Notes: a model not told the origin generated them from the sequence alone. Shown: positions 1-8,558, counted from the stretch's first letter. The stretch is DNA of 64,000 bases from Amarolinea aalborgensis (GCF_900491745.1 NZ_UETR01000004.1:334347-398346); one strand, 5' to 3'. Program-made: numbers and translations.

Positions 1-333
1 GATGATGCCCGCCTACGCCGGCTGCTGGAAATGGAGCGCCAGCGACTGAAAGAGGAAATCTCTCATTACGAGGTCGCGGCGCGCGGTTACAATCCAGGCC
101 TGGGTAATCACATGGCTGATGATGGCACAGAAGCGTTTGAGCAGGCTGCTGCACTGACGCTGAACGAGTCGCACAAACGCACCCTGGTGGAGGTTGAACG
201 GGCGTTGTCTCGCATGTCCGCCGGCACCTATGGATTCTGCGAGCGCTGCGGAGACCCGATTGATTTTGCCCGCCTGAAAGCCTTGCCTTACGCCGCCATG
301 TGCTTTCGCTGCCAGGCGCGCACTGAGCAATAA
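1..333 (+). CDS. TraR/DksA-family C4 zinc-finger protein (5' end outside window)
   Basis: The reading frame is open from base 1, so the gene begins upstream; the first internal ATG is at 31. The visible part has a charged helical region followed by a C4 zinc finger (CxxC at CERC, then CFRC) near the C-terminus, the layout of the TraR/DksA family. Members bind the secondary channel of RNA polymerase or act as small general regulators, often with ppGpp. The finger has four cysteines, as in classical DksA. The TAA stop directly abuts the ATG of the next gene, so the two are probably co-transcribed. Whether it is a true DksA (about 150 residues) or a shorter TraR-like protein cannot be settled without the start. 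Confidence 0.85.
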   Translation, partial: DDARLRRLLEMERQRLKEEISHYEVAARGYNPGLGNHMADDGTEAFEQAAALTLNESHKRTLVEVERALSRMSAGTYGFCERCGDPIDFARLKALPYAAMCFRCQARTEQ

Positions 334-1278
334 ATGATTGATATTCTTGTCGAAGATGAACTTGAGCCGCTGATCCTCACCGTGGAGCGCACGGGTGAGC
401 GCCTCGATAAATGGCTCACAAGTGCTTTGCCCGAGCACTCGCGCTCTGTCATTCAGCGCTGGATCGCCGAAAGTCGCGTTACGATCGCCGGCAGCGTAGC
501 CAAGGCCAGCTATCGCGTGCAGGCTGGCGATGTAGTCCAATTGGACATGCCTCTGCTCATCCCTGCAGACCTGGTGCCAGAAGATATTCCGCTCACTATC
601 GTCTATGAAGACGCCGACCTGTTAGTGGTAGACAAGCCGGCTGGCCTGGTCGTGCACCCCGCGCCAGGTCACGTGAGCGGCACGTTGGTCAACGCGCTTC
701 TCTACCATGTCCCCGATCTGGCTGGCATCGGCGGCGAACTGCGCCCCGGCATCGTTCACCGTCTCGACAAAGATACATCAGGCCTCATCCTGGTCGCCAA
801 GAATGACCAGGCGCACCGCGCACTGCAGCGTCAGTTCAAAGAGCGGTCCGTGCATAAGGTTTACCTGGCCCTGTTGGATGGTATTCTGACGCCGCGCCAG
901 GGCTCGATTGACGCCCCTATTGGCCGTGATCCCCGCAATCGCCAGCGCATGGCGGTGATCAGCGGCCAGGAGAGCAAGCAGTCGCGTCCGGCTGTCACCG
1001 ATTATCGTGTGCGCGCCTACTATGAAGGCTTTACGCTGGTGGAAGCCACGCCGCACACAGGCCGTACGCACCAGATTCGTGTTCATTTTCAATTCATCGG
1101 ATTTCCGCTCGTGGCTGATGCGGTTTACGGACACCGCAAATCGCGCATTGATTGCCCACGCCAATTCCTGCATGCCCACATCCTCGGTTTTCACCGCCCA
1201 TCCGATGGCGCTTATCTCGAGTTCACATCGCCCTTGCCCGCCGATCTGCAGACCGTTTTGAACGGATTGCACGTATGA
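334..1278 (+). CDS. RluA/RluD-family pseudouridine synthase
   Basis: A 314-residue protein with an N-terminal S4 RNA-binding domain (about residues 15-75) and an RluA-type catalytic domain. The motif HRLDKDTSGL carries the expected catalytic aspartate at about residue 145. These enzymes isomerise uridine to pseudouridine in RNA; S4-containing proteins of this length are usually RluD-like and act on 23S rRNA helix 69. The TGRTHQIRVH motif of the family is also present. The ATG follows the stop of the zinc-finger gene with no gap. The exact target uridines cannot be read from the sequence, so no gene symbol is given. Confidence 0.93.
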   Translation: MIDILVEDELEPLILTVERTGERLDKWLTSALPEHSRSVIQRWIAESRVTIAGSVAKASYRVQAGDVVQLDMPLLIPADLVPEDIPLTIVYEDADLLVVDKPAGLVVHPAPGHVSGTLVNALLYHVPDLAGIGGELRPGIVHRLDKDTSGLILVAKNDQAHRALQRQFKERSVHKVYLALLDGILTPRQGSIDAPIGRDPRNRQRMAVISGQESKQSRPAVTDYRVRAYYEGFTLVEATPHTGRTHQIRVHFQFIGFPLVADAVYGHRKSRIDCPRQFLHAHILGFHRPSDGAYLEFTSPLPADLQTVLNGLHV

Positions 1279-1315
1279 GCGGCGCCGGTTCGCCGCAGGT
1301 CGAGATCGCAGACAA

Positions 1316-2464
1316 ATGACGCCGTCATCCACGCAGAATTTATCACTGCGCCTGCGCGACGTGTTCCTTGTGTTTCTCAAGTTGGGTCTGACCGCGTTTG
1401 GCGGCCCGGCTGCACATGTCGGTGTGTTTCATGATGAAATCGTCCGCCGCCGCCGCTGGCTGGATGACCAGGAATTTCTTGATCTCCTTGGCGCCACCAA
1501 CCTGATCCCAGGGCCGAATTCCACCGAGATGGCGATTCATATTGGACGCCTGCGCGCGGGCTGGCTGGGGCTGCTCGCCGGCGGAGCCGGATTCATCCTG
1601 CCGGCCATGCTGGCGGTCATGGCGCTCGCCGCGGTCTATGTCCGTTTTGGCGCCACGCCCCAGATCAACTGGCTGCTGATCGGCATCAAACCAGTCATTA
1701 TCGCGATCGTGGCGCAGGCGCTGTGGTCTCTAGGTCAAAAAGCGCTGCGCGACTGGGTAACGGTCGCCGCCGCGGGATTGGCCCTGCTTCTCGCCCTGCT
1801 CGGCGTCAATGAGCTGGCGCTGCTCTTTGGCCTCATCCTCGTCGTCATGCTCATTCGCAATTGGCGCCTGGGTGCACGCACGCTCGGCGCGCTGGCGATT
1901 CCCTGGGGGCTGACCTGGATGGCTGCGGCTCCTGTGCCATTTACCTTTGCACGGCTCTTTCTGACGTTCCTCAAGATTGGCTCGGTGCTTTACGGCAGCG
2001 GTTATGTGCTGTTTGCCTTTGTGCGTGCAGATTTCGTGCTGCGCCTGGGATGGCTCAATGATCAACAACTCATTGATGCCATTGCCGTGGGACAAATCAC
2101 GCCAGGGCCGCTCTTCACCACAGCCACGTTCATTGGCTATCTGCTGGGCGGCGCGCCCGGTGCTGTCCTGGCCACGATCGGCATCTTTCTGCCCGCCTTT
2201 GTCTTTGTCGCGCTCAGCGGGCCATTGATTCCCCGACTGCGCGCGTCGCCGTGGACCGGCGCGCTGCTGGACGGCGCCAATGCGGCCTCGCTCGGTTTGA
2301 TGGCCGCGGTGACCTGGCAATTGGCGCGCGCGGCGTTCACAGACTGGTTCACCGTCGGCCTGGGCCTGGCGTCTGCCCTCTTGCTGTTTCGCTGGCGGGT
2401 TCCGGCCACCTGGCTGCTGATGGGCGGCGCGGCCGCGGGATTGGCGGCGATGTTGATGAGGTAA
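1316..2464 (+). CDS. chrA: ChrA-type chromate transporter, two-domain
   Basis: A 382-residue, very hydrophobic protein with two homologous CHR halves. Each half shows the family signature: FGGPAAHVGVFHDE with NLIPGPNSTEM in the first, and a diverged copy with GQITPGPLFT in the second. The long-chain CHR family exports chromate, and some members may move sulfate. About 10-12 membrane spans are expected. It starts 37 bases after the pseudouridine synthase gene and ends only 17 bases from the convergent gmhB gene, so there is no room for an ordinary terminator. Whether chromate is the natural substrate here is inferred from family only. Confidence 0.9.
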   Translation: MTPSSTQNLSLRLRDVFLVFLKLGLTAFGGPAAHVGVFHDEIVRRRRWLDDQEFLDLLGATNLIPGPNSTEMAIHIGRLRAGWLGLLAGGAGFILPAMLAVMALAAVYVRFGATPQINWLLIGIKPVIIAIVAQALWSLGQKALRDWVTVAAAGLALLLALLGVNELALLFGLILVVMLIRNWRLGARTLGALAIPWGLTWMAAAPVPFTFARLFLTFLKIGSVLYGSGYVLFAFVRADFVLRLGWLNDQQLIDAIAVGQITPGPLFTTATFIGYLLGGAPGAVLATIGIFLPAFVFVALSGPLIPRLRASPWTGALLDGANAASLGLMAAVTWQLARAAFTDWFTVGLGLASALLLFRWRVPATWLLMGGAAAGLAAMLMR

Positions 2465-2481
2465 TGGAGCCGGGGCAGAGA

Positions 2482-3066
2482 TCAGCCGTTGCGGGAACGG
2501 TCGAGGATCCAGGCAATAGCCTGACTGAGATCGTTGACCACAGGACAGAGGGTGCGGGTTTGTGTATCGAGCAGCGCGGCATGATTGGCGCCGCGGCCGG
2601 TGCGCACGAGCAGAGGCTGAACCCCCACAGCCAGGGCGGCTTCCAGGTCGGTAATGGCATCGCCGACCAGGTAGGATCGCGCCAGGTCAAGGTGCAGCGC
2701 GGTCGCAGCCTGCAACAGCAGGCCGGGCTGCGGCTTGCGGCAGGCACAGCCCTCATCCGGGCGATGGGGGCAATAAAAGATCCCGTCCAACTGCCCGCCC
2801 GCTTCGGCAATGACGGCTTGCAGCCGCGTGTGCATGTCGTGCAGCACGGCCAGGGTCAGCAAACCACGGTTGACCGCCGACTGGTTGGTCACCACAACGA
2901 CGGCAAATGGCGTCTGGCGCAGGGTGCGCAGCGCATCGAGGACGCCGGGCAGGATATGAACGTCATCCCACGACTTGACGTAGTGGGGAAGGTTCTCGTT
3001 GATGACGCCATCGCGATCGAGGAAGATGGCCGGACGGCAGCCATTGGCGCGATTCTGATCGGCCAT
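2482..3066 (-). CDS. gmhB: D-glycero-D-manno-heptose-1,7-bisphosphate 7-phosphatase (HAD family)
   Basis: A 194-residue HAD phosphatase. It has the nucleophile motif FLDRDGVIN near residue 15, VVTNQSAVNRG as motif II, and the GmhB zinc loop CPHRPDEGCACRKPQ, with the Cys-His-Cys-Cys ligands in the usual order. It removes the 7-phosphate from heptose 1,7-bisphosphate. With the neighbouring GmhA and HddA it forms the heptose activation branch. AAGGA precedes the ATG, just after the stop of gmhA. Last gene of the long minus-strand glycan cluster, convergent with chrA. HisB-type histidinol phosphatases share the fold, but the heptose neighbours argue for GmhB. Alpha-anomer preference (GDP route) is inferred from the presence of HddA. 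Confidence 0.92.
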   Translation of the reverse strand: MADQNRANGCRPAIFLDRDGVINENLPHYVKSWDDVHILPGVLDALRTLRQTPFAVVVVTNQSAVNRGLLTLAVLHDMHTRLQAVIAEAGGQLDGIFYCPHRPDEGCACRKPQPGLLLQAATALHLDLARSYLVGDAITDLEAALAVGVQPLLVRTGRGANHAALLDTQTRTLCPVVNDLSQAIAWILDRSRNG

Positions 3067-3071
3067 GATCC

Positions 3072-3656
3072 TTACTCAGCGGCGATGGCGCGGCGCAGCG
3101 TCACCGTGAGGGTGTGGCACAGGATCATATGCGCATCCTCCACCTGTTCCATGCAAAGGCTGGGCACATGAAGGCTCAGGTCAACCAGCGATCTCAACTG
3201 GCCGCCGTTGAAGCCAGTCATACCCACCGTGATCGCGCCATGCGCGTGCGCCACTTCGACTGCGCGCAGGACGTTGGGGGAGTTGCCGCTGCCGCTGATC
3301 GCCACGAGCACGTCGCCGGGTTCAACGAAGTTGACCACCTGCTCGGCCAGCGCGTGTTCGTAGGCCGTATCGTTGCTCCAGGCCATCAGCAGCGGCGTAT
3401 TGTCCACCAGACCGACGGCCCGGAAACGACGTTTGCCGGCGACGTTTGTGCCCTTGTTCAAGTCGTTGACAAAATGAGAGGCGGTGGCTGCGCTGCCGCC
3501 GTTGCCGCAAACGAAGACGTGCCGTCCGCGCGCGCGCGCGTTGAGCAGGGCCTCGACCACGGGCGGCACCGCGGCCAGGGGCAGCTCGTGCATGAGACTT
3601 TGAACATCTGCTACATACTGTGCAGCCTGGTTGTGAACATCGTGCAAGTCGGTCAT
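3072..3656 (-). CDS. gmhA: Sedoheptulose-7-phosphate isomerase (SIS domain)
   Basis: A 194-residue single SIS-domain protein of the usual GmhA length. CGNGGSAATASHF and ISGSGNSPNVL are the two sugar-phosphate-binding loops, and EQVEDAHM near the C-terminus carries the conserved glutamate and histidine. GmhA converts sedoheptulose 7-phosphate to D-glycero-D-manno-heptose 7-phosphate, the first committed step of heptose activation. The ATG overlaps the stop of the upstream phosphoglycosyltransferase gene by four bases (ATGA), and a strong GAGGAGGA ribosome-binding site lies inside the end of that gene, so translational coupling is likely. Confidence 0.93.
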   Translation of the reverse strand: MTDLHDVHNQAAQYVADVQSLMHELPLAAVPPVVEALLNARARGRHVFVCGNGGSAATASHFVNDLNKGTNVAGKRRFRAVGLVDNTPLLMAWSNDTAYEHALAEQVVNFVEPGDVLVAISGSGNSPNVLRAVEVAHAHGAITVGMTGFNGGQLRSLVDLSLHVPSLCMEQVEDAHMILCHTLTVTLRRAIAAE

Positions 3657-5086
3657 GTTGGGTAATCCTCCTCAGACAGGGGAAGTTGAGCTTTGGCGCG
3701 TTCACCGCGCAGAATGCGCACCACGGTCTGCAGCAGGATCTGCAAATCCATCCAGATTGTCCAGTTGCGAATGTAGTAATTGGTCAGGCGCATCTCTTCA
3801 TCGAAGCCGCGTTCGCCGCCGACCGCCCAGGGACCGGTGATGCCGGGCTTGATCGTCAACAGGTTCGCGAGGGTCGGCTCAACCAGGATGTCGCGACTGC
3901 GGGCAATGGTGCGAGGGCCGATCAGGCTCATGCGTCCGGTCATGATATTAATCAACTGCGGCAACTTGTCAAGCCCCAGGCGCAGCATGAAGCGAGCCAG
4001 TGGATGCGGCGAGGCGGTCGGATCAGGAATTGGAGATCGCAGACCGGGGCGACCAAAGCGGGTGTTAAATTTATACGTCATGAACGAACTGCCGCGTACA
4101 CCCCAAACCTCGTGACTCTCCAGGATCGGCTCATGGGTAGACAGGCGAATCGCGACCGCCAACAGGAGCGCCGCTGGCGCTAGAATGATCGAGGCGATCA
4201 GCCCAAGGCTGATATCCATGGCTGATTTGAACAATGCATCGAAACCGGTCAGGCGCATTGTGTTGACGCGCAGAAGGGGCACGAAGTCGCGGTAGCTGAC
4301 CTCCACGCTGGTCGCCAGGATGTCATAGGTGCCGGGCGAGAGCAGAATCTCGAAATCGCTGGGCGCTGCGGCCTGCTGCATCAAGTTCTGAAAGGTCTCC
4401 CAGGCCACGGCCGTGGCAATGACGATGACTTCTTTGACGCCGTAACGCCGGGCCACTTCGTGCAGCATGGCCGGCGTTCCGATGACTTCGAGCGTCGCGC
4501 CGTGGATGCCTTCGCCGACGTGCGCGCCCAGGGGCAAAAAATCGTCCAGGAAACCGACGACTTCGAGACGTGCGCCAGGCACGGTGCGGAATTGACTCGC
4601 CAGCGCTTGTCCATGAGCATTGGCGCCGACGATCAGGACGCGCGTGACGAAGCGACCGCGGCTGCGCACGAGCACGATGACGCGGCGTACGGTGAAGCGC
4701 GCCAGGACAAGGAAGGCGATCGAGAAGAACCATGCCAGCAGCAGCCAGCCGCGCGCGGGCAAGGCGGAGCCAGGGCTGGTGAACACGGCCGTGAGAACCA
4801 GCGCAAACAGGCCGTAGGTACAGGCCGCGGCCACCTTGAAATACTCCTGCAATCCTTCGAGGAGCAAGCGCGCATCGTAGAGCCGATGAAGGGCCAAGAT
4901 GAAAATCCACAAAGGGATCGAGAGTAGGCTGGAACGCATGTATTCGTTGGGTGGACTGAAGTTGCGCGCGGGCAGCAAGCCGCTTTCAATGCGCACGTAA
5001 TAGGCCGCCATCAAGGCCGCGCCAATCATTAGCGCATCCAAGGCGAGCAAAATGAGAACCAGAAGCATACGTTCACGACGTGACAT
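3653..5086 (-). CDS. WbaP/WcaJ-type polyprenyl-phosphate sugar phosphotransferase with altered catalytic dyad
   Basis: A 477-residue protein with the large-PGT layout: four or five N-terminal membrane spans (to about residue 130), a Rossmann-like CoA-binding-type domain (LIVGANAHGQALA, about 145-265) and a C-terminal bacterial sugar transferase domain. The family starts glycan repeat units by moving sugar phosphate from a nucleotide sugar to undecaprenyl phosphate. The catalytic region reads LDKLPQL where the family has LDELPQL: the nucleophilic Asp is kept and the partner Glu is Lys. The KFRT motif is also changed to KFNT. It could be a weak, specialised or non-catalytic enzyme. A second, canonical enzyme is encoded at 9529-10170. 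Confidence 0.88.
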   Translation of the reverse strand: MSRRERMLLVLILLALDALMIGAALMAAYYVRIESGLLPARNFSPPNEYMRSSLLSIPLWIFILALHRLYDARLLLEGLQEYFKVAAACTYGLFALVLTAVFTSPGSALPARGWLLLAWFFSIAFLVLARFTVRRVIVLVRSRGRFVTRVLIVGANAHGQALASQFRTVPGARLEVVGFLDDFLPLGAHVGEGIHGATLEVIGTPAMLHEVARRYGVKEVIVIATAVAWETFQNLMQQAAAPSDFEILLSPGTYDILATSVEVSYRDFVPLLRVNTMRLTGFDALFKSAMDISLGLIASIILAPAALLLAVAIRLSTHEPILESHEVWGVRGSSFMTYKFNTRFGRPGLRSPIPDPTASPHPLARFMLRLGLDKLPQLINIMTGRMSLIGPRTIARSRDILVEPTLANLLTIKPGITGPWAVGGERGFDEEMRLTNYYIRNWTIWMDLQILLQTVVRILRGERAKAQLPLSEEDYPT

Positions 5087-5091
5087 GATCG

Positions 5092-6156
5092 TTACTCTTG
5101 GTGCAGACGTGCGCGGTGGCGCAGGTGCGCAAGGGGCGAATGAAGCTGCAGCCCGCTGTTCATGAGCACCTGGGCGCCGTTTTGATCGAAGCGGAAATCC
5201 ATGCGCTGCAGCCCCAAACCACTCAGGGCTTCGGTGACGCGCGTTTGATGGCCTTCTTCGCAGTAGAGCATCAGGAAGCCGCCGCCGCCCGCGCCCGTGA
5301 TCTTCCCGCCCAAGGCTCCGCAGGCGCGCGCCTGCGCATAGCTCTCATCAATTTTGGCGTTGGAAACGCCCGGCGCGAAGCGTTTCTTGGCCTGCCAGTT
5401 TTGATCCAGCAGATCGCCAAATGCGTCCAGCTTGCCCTGCTCCAGACACACCTTGACCTCCGCGGTCATGGCCTTCACGCTGTGCAACGCGCTGATCACC
5501 TGCGCATCGTCGTGTTTGCTGGAACGGCTTTGTTTGCTCAGGATTTCCGTTGAGTTGCGTGAACTGCCGGTGAAAAAGAGCATCAGTCTGCGCTGCAGGC
5601 GCTGCCAGGTTTCCAGGGACAGGGATAACGGCGTTACCTGCACGCTTTCTCCTTGAAACTCGATATAGTTGATGCCGCCGAACGCAGAGGCGTACTGGTC
5701 TTGTTTGCCGATGGGCATGCCGAGTTTCTGCAGTTCAATGTAACATGCTTCGGCCGCAATCTCGTGCTTGCTCATCGTCCAGCCGCAGGCGGCGCTGACG
5801 GCCTTGACCAGAGCTACGGTGACGCTGCTGGATGAGCCGAGGCCAGTGCCAGGCGGCACCTCAGAGGCCAGAAACATCGAGAGGCCGCGGGTGACGCCAA
5901 AGTGATGCAACACCGCGCGCGGCAGACTGAGAGAACCTTCGCTCATCAACTCTGCGTCGGGGTCGTGGCGATAGAAGGTTTGGTAATCAGACGAGGTGAT
6001 CTGCAGGGTGTCGCTGTCATTGACATTGAGGATGACGTAGAAGTAGCGGTTGATCGCCGTGTTGATGACGGCGCCGCCGTAGCGCAAATAGTAAGCCGGC
6101 AGGTCGGTCCCGCCGCCTGCCAGGCTAATGCGCACTGGTGAACGAGCAATCAGCAT
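5092..6156 (-). CDS. hddA: D-glycero-alpha-D-manno-heptose-7-phosphate kinase (GHMP family)
   Basis: A 354-residue GHMP kinase. The N-terminus ARSPVRISLAGGGTD and the phosphate-binding loop PPGTGLGSSSSVTVAL (about residue 100) are typical of HddA, as is KITGAGGGGFLML near the C-terminus. It phosphorylates C1 of heptose 7-phosphate with ATP, giving the alpha-1,7-bisphosphate of the GDP-heptose pathway known from bacterial S-layer and capsule glycans. Six bases separate it from the downstream phosphoglycosyltransferase gene. GmhA, HddA and GmhB are all here, but the guanylyltransferase HddC that completes GDP-heptose is not seen in the window. Confidence 0.9.
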   Translation of the reverse strand: MLIARSPVRISLAGGGTDLPAYYLRYGGAVINTAINRYFYVILNVNDSDTLQITSSDYQTFYRHDPDAELMSEGSLSLPRAVLHHFGVTRGLSMFLASEVPPGTGLGSSSSVTVALVKAVSAACGWTMSKHEIAAEACYIELQKLGMPIGKQDQYASAFGGINYIEFQGESVQVTPLSLSLETWQRLQRRLMLFFTGSSRNSTEILSKQSRSSKHDDAQVISALHSVKAMTAEVKVCLEQGKLDAFGDLLDQNWQAKKRFAPGVSNAKIDESYAQARACGALGGKITGAGGGGFLMLYCEEGHQTRVTEALSGLGLQRMDFRFDQNGAQVLMNSGLQLHSPLAHLRHRARLHQE

Positions 6157-6165
6157 AGCGCCGCC

Positions 6166-7413
6166 TCAGGCACGCCCCCATCGCCGGCGCAGCCCAACCC
6201 ACAACCGCCGACCTCCGGCGCGACCCATGCGGCCCAGGATGAGACCCAGGCGGCTGGCGTAGAACCAGCCCGCATACAGCAGGCCAGGGTGATCATGTCG
6301 TTGGTGGCCGGGAAAGATGTTGATGGGGGGTGCGAAGCGATGCTGTACATCATGCAGCATGGCGCGGCCCCGATCAAGCAGCAGAATCTGGCCCAAACCG
6401 AGCCAACTCCATTCTGCGCTGTCTTCATGGATGATGCGCATCAAGTTTTGCGCATCCACAAAGGGTTTGAGGAGAAAACGGCGCGCGCGACCGGGGCGCA
6501 GTCTATCGAGAATGGGGGGCGGCACGGGCGCGCCCATGACATCATGCGCCAACTGCAGTGTCATGTACAGGAGGGTGCGCGCCCCGGCCTGCTGCGCCAG
6601 GCTGACGAGGTAGGGCCAGTCCAGGTCAGCGCCAAAGGTGCGCAGCATCTCGCTGACGTCCACCAACCAGCGCAACCCAACGTAGCGGTGCTTGCGGATG
6701 TGAATGGTCAGGTGAAAGAGGATGTCCTCAAGCGATAGGGAGGGCAGGCTGTGACCGTTATATGCAAAGGTTTGCGCGCGCTGCCAGAGGGCGGCGATGT
6801 CGAGATTGAAAAGCTCTGGTTCGGCCAGGCTCCAGTGCAGCTCGATCAGTACGCCTTGGCCGCTGGCGGTTTGGTACACGTAGGGGAGATCATAGCTGTG
6901 CGCCAACTGGAAGCCGAGCTGGCGACCGGGCTGCAGCCCGTAGCCCAACTCTTCCAGGGCTTGGCGAGCGCCCTCGACCTGGGCTGTGGGCACCATGATG
7001 TCCAGGTCAGCAGAGGGGCGCAAGGCCGGGTCGGGATAGAGCAGCGCGCCGAGCACAATGCCCTTGAGGAGCAGAAAATCAATCTGCCGGCTGCGCAGCT
7101 GCTCTGTGGCTCGGAAGAGTTCAGATTCCAGCAGCAGATTGTCGCCCAAGGTGCTGTAGTAGCTGGCCTCGAACTGACGCCACACCGCCAGCGGCACCGA
7201 GCCGGCGGCGTTGAGCGTGCGCAGGTTATGAAAGACGAGCGGCGACAGGCCGTGCGCCTGCGCCAGTTCAAAGAAAAACGGCCACGAAACCCCGCGTTCG
7301 ATGGACGCCAACACCTGCTTGCTTTCTTCGCTCGTGAGGCTGCGTCGGCTGACCAACAGAAGCAGCTGCTGCGTATATTCGGGTTGTTGCACGTCAACGT
7401 CCAATGACGTCAT
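6166..7413 (-). CDS. Nucleotidyltransferase-fold family protein (NTP_transf_5 type)
   Basis: A 415-residue protein if the ATG at 7413 is used. A longer in-frame reading to 7584 would overlap the upstream epimerase gene by about 140 bases, so I prefer the internal start. The sequence shows LLKGIVLGALLYPDP, RPSADLDIMVP and IELHWSL, which match the uncharacterised nucleotidyltransferase family PF14907: a lysine followed by an Asp-x-Asp pair like minimal nucleotidyltransferases. Family members recur in polysaccharide clusters, but I know of no settled reaction. It lies between hddA (9 bases away) and an epimerase gene. It does not look like HddC, which has a different, RmlA-like fold. Confidence 0.75.
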   Translation of the reverse strand: MTSLDVDVQQPEYTQQLLLLVSRRSLTSEESKQVLASIERGVSWPFFFELAQAHGLSPLVFHNLRTLNAAGSVPLAVWRQFEASYYSTLGDNLLLESELFRATEQLRSRQIDFLLLKGIVLGALLYPDPALRPSADLDIMVPTAQVEGARQALEELGYGLQPGRQLGFQLAHSYDLPYVYQTASGQGVLIELHWSLAEPELFNLDIAALWQRAQTFAYNGHSLPSLSLEDILFHLTIHIRKHRYVGLRWLVDVSEMLRTFGADLDWPYLVSLAQQAGARTLLYMTLQLAHDVMGAPVPPPILDRLRPGRARRFLLKPFVDAQNLMRIIHEDSAEWSWLGLGQILLLDRGRAMLHDVQHRFAPPINIFPGHQRHDHPGLLYAGWFYASRLGLILGRMGRAGGRRLWVGLRRRWGRA

Positions 7414-7445
7414 GGGCAGAGAGCCGCGGCGGCTAACGGATGTAA

Positions 7446-8558
7446 TCACGCGACAGACCGCACCGTGCCGAGTTTTTTCATGATACGGCTGGCTTCCTGA
7501 TAATAGTTGGCAAACGTGGGCTGCGACCGCGCCCAGGCGACGTAGTCGTGAATCGTTTGCTGTAAGGGCACGTTGGGTTGCCAACCGAGCGTCTGCAGTT
7601 GGCCGATGTCGGACACGATGTGGCGGGTATCGCCGAGGCGAAACTCACCTGGAATCTGGGGCTCCAGGTCGCGGCCGATGATCTGCGCGACGGCGGCCGC
7701 ATAATCAATCACGCAGATGGCCTCCTTGCCGCCGACGTTGAAGGGGCGGTAGTCTGCGCGTGCGTCTTGCAGCACGAGTGCGATCGCACGCGCGACATCG
7801 GAAACATTGACATAATCTCGCATCTGGCGACCATCTTCGTAAGCCACGGGCGCATCCGCATGTAATAGGGCCATGGTGAACAGGCGCAAGATGCCGGAAT
7901 AGGCGTTGCGAAACGATTGGCGCGGCCCCTGGGTAATGGAAAAGCGCATGGCAACGGATGGAATCTGGTAGCGGCGACCCAGGTTGAGCGCAATCATTTC
8001 CTGGGTGTATTTGGAAATGGCATATTGGTTGTGGGGGTTGACATGGGTTTCATCGGTGCGCTGCCATTCAAGCGGACCTCCGCACACCGGGCAGGTCAGC
8101 TCCCAGCGGCCGGCGCGCAGTTGTTCTTCTGGCCGCGGACCGGGGTATTGCACCTGGTGCTGCGGGCAGCGGTATTTGCCTTCGCCGTAGACAGCCTGCG
8201 ATGACGCCACAACGACTTTTTGGATTGGGTAGCGCTGTTCGACAATGAGCTCATACAATAAGGCTGTGCCGACGGTGTTGACATGAAAGAACTTGGAAAA
8301 ATCAGGCAAGTAGTCCTGGTATGCCGCCAGGTGAATCACGGCATCCATGCCCTGCAAGGCCTTGTTCAGAGCACTGCGATCACGCACGTCGCCCAGCACA
8401 AACTCGGCGGCCGCCGGCACATAGTCAGGCAGCTGCCCATTGAGATGCACGGGAGGCGTCAGGTTGTCGAAAATGCGCACCGCGTGACCTTGCGTCAACA
8501 AGAGATCAACGGTGTGCGAGCCGATGAAGCCGGCCCCGCCTGTTACTAAGACGTTCAT
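7446..8558 (-). CDS. SDR-family nucleotide-sugar epimerase/dehydratase with Cys/His insertion
   Basis: A 370-residue extended SDR enzyme. The NAD site is TGGAGFIGSH at the N-terminus and the catalytic YxxxK is YAISK (about residue 180). Between the SSQAVYGEG strand and the YxxxK there is an insertion with a CPQH pair and a CPVCG pair (about 130-160), a possible zinc-ribbon. A similar insertion occurs in enzymes annotated as dTDP-L-rhamnose 4-epimerases, so a 4-epimerase acting on a deoxyhexose is a reasonable guess. Its ATG overlaps the stop of the upstream methyltransferase gene by four bases (ATGA), which points to coupled translation. The sugar substrate is not determined. Confidence 0.85.
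   Translation of the reverse strand: MNVLVTGGAGFIGSHTVDLLLTQGHAVRIFDNLTPPVHLNGQLPDYVPAAAEFVLGDVRDRSALNKALQGMDAVIHLAAYQDYLPDFSKFFHVNTVGTALLYELIVEQRYPIQKVVVASSQAVYGEGKYRCPQHQVQYPGPRPEEQLRAGRWELTCPVCGGPLEWQRTDETHVNPHNQYAISKYTQEMIALNLGRRYQIPSVAMRFSITQGPRQSFRNAYSGILRLFTMALLHADAPVAYEDGRQMRDYVNVSDVARAIALVLQDARADYRPFNVGGKEAICVIDYAAAVAQIIGRDLEPQIPGEFRLGDTRHIVSDIGQLQTLGWQPNVPLQQTIHDYVAWARSQPTFANYYQEASRIMKKLGTVRSVA

Noticed and set aside
7414..7584. N-terminal extension of the nucleotidyltransferase-fold protein
   Set aside because: It would overlap the epimerase gene by about 140 bases and is Arg/Ser-rich without family similarity.
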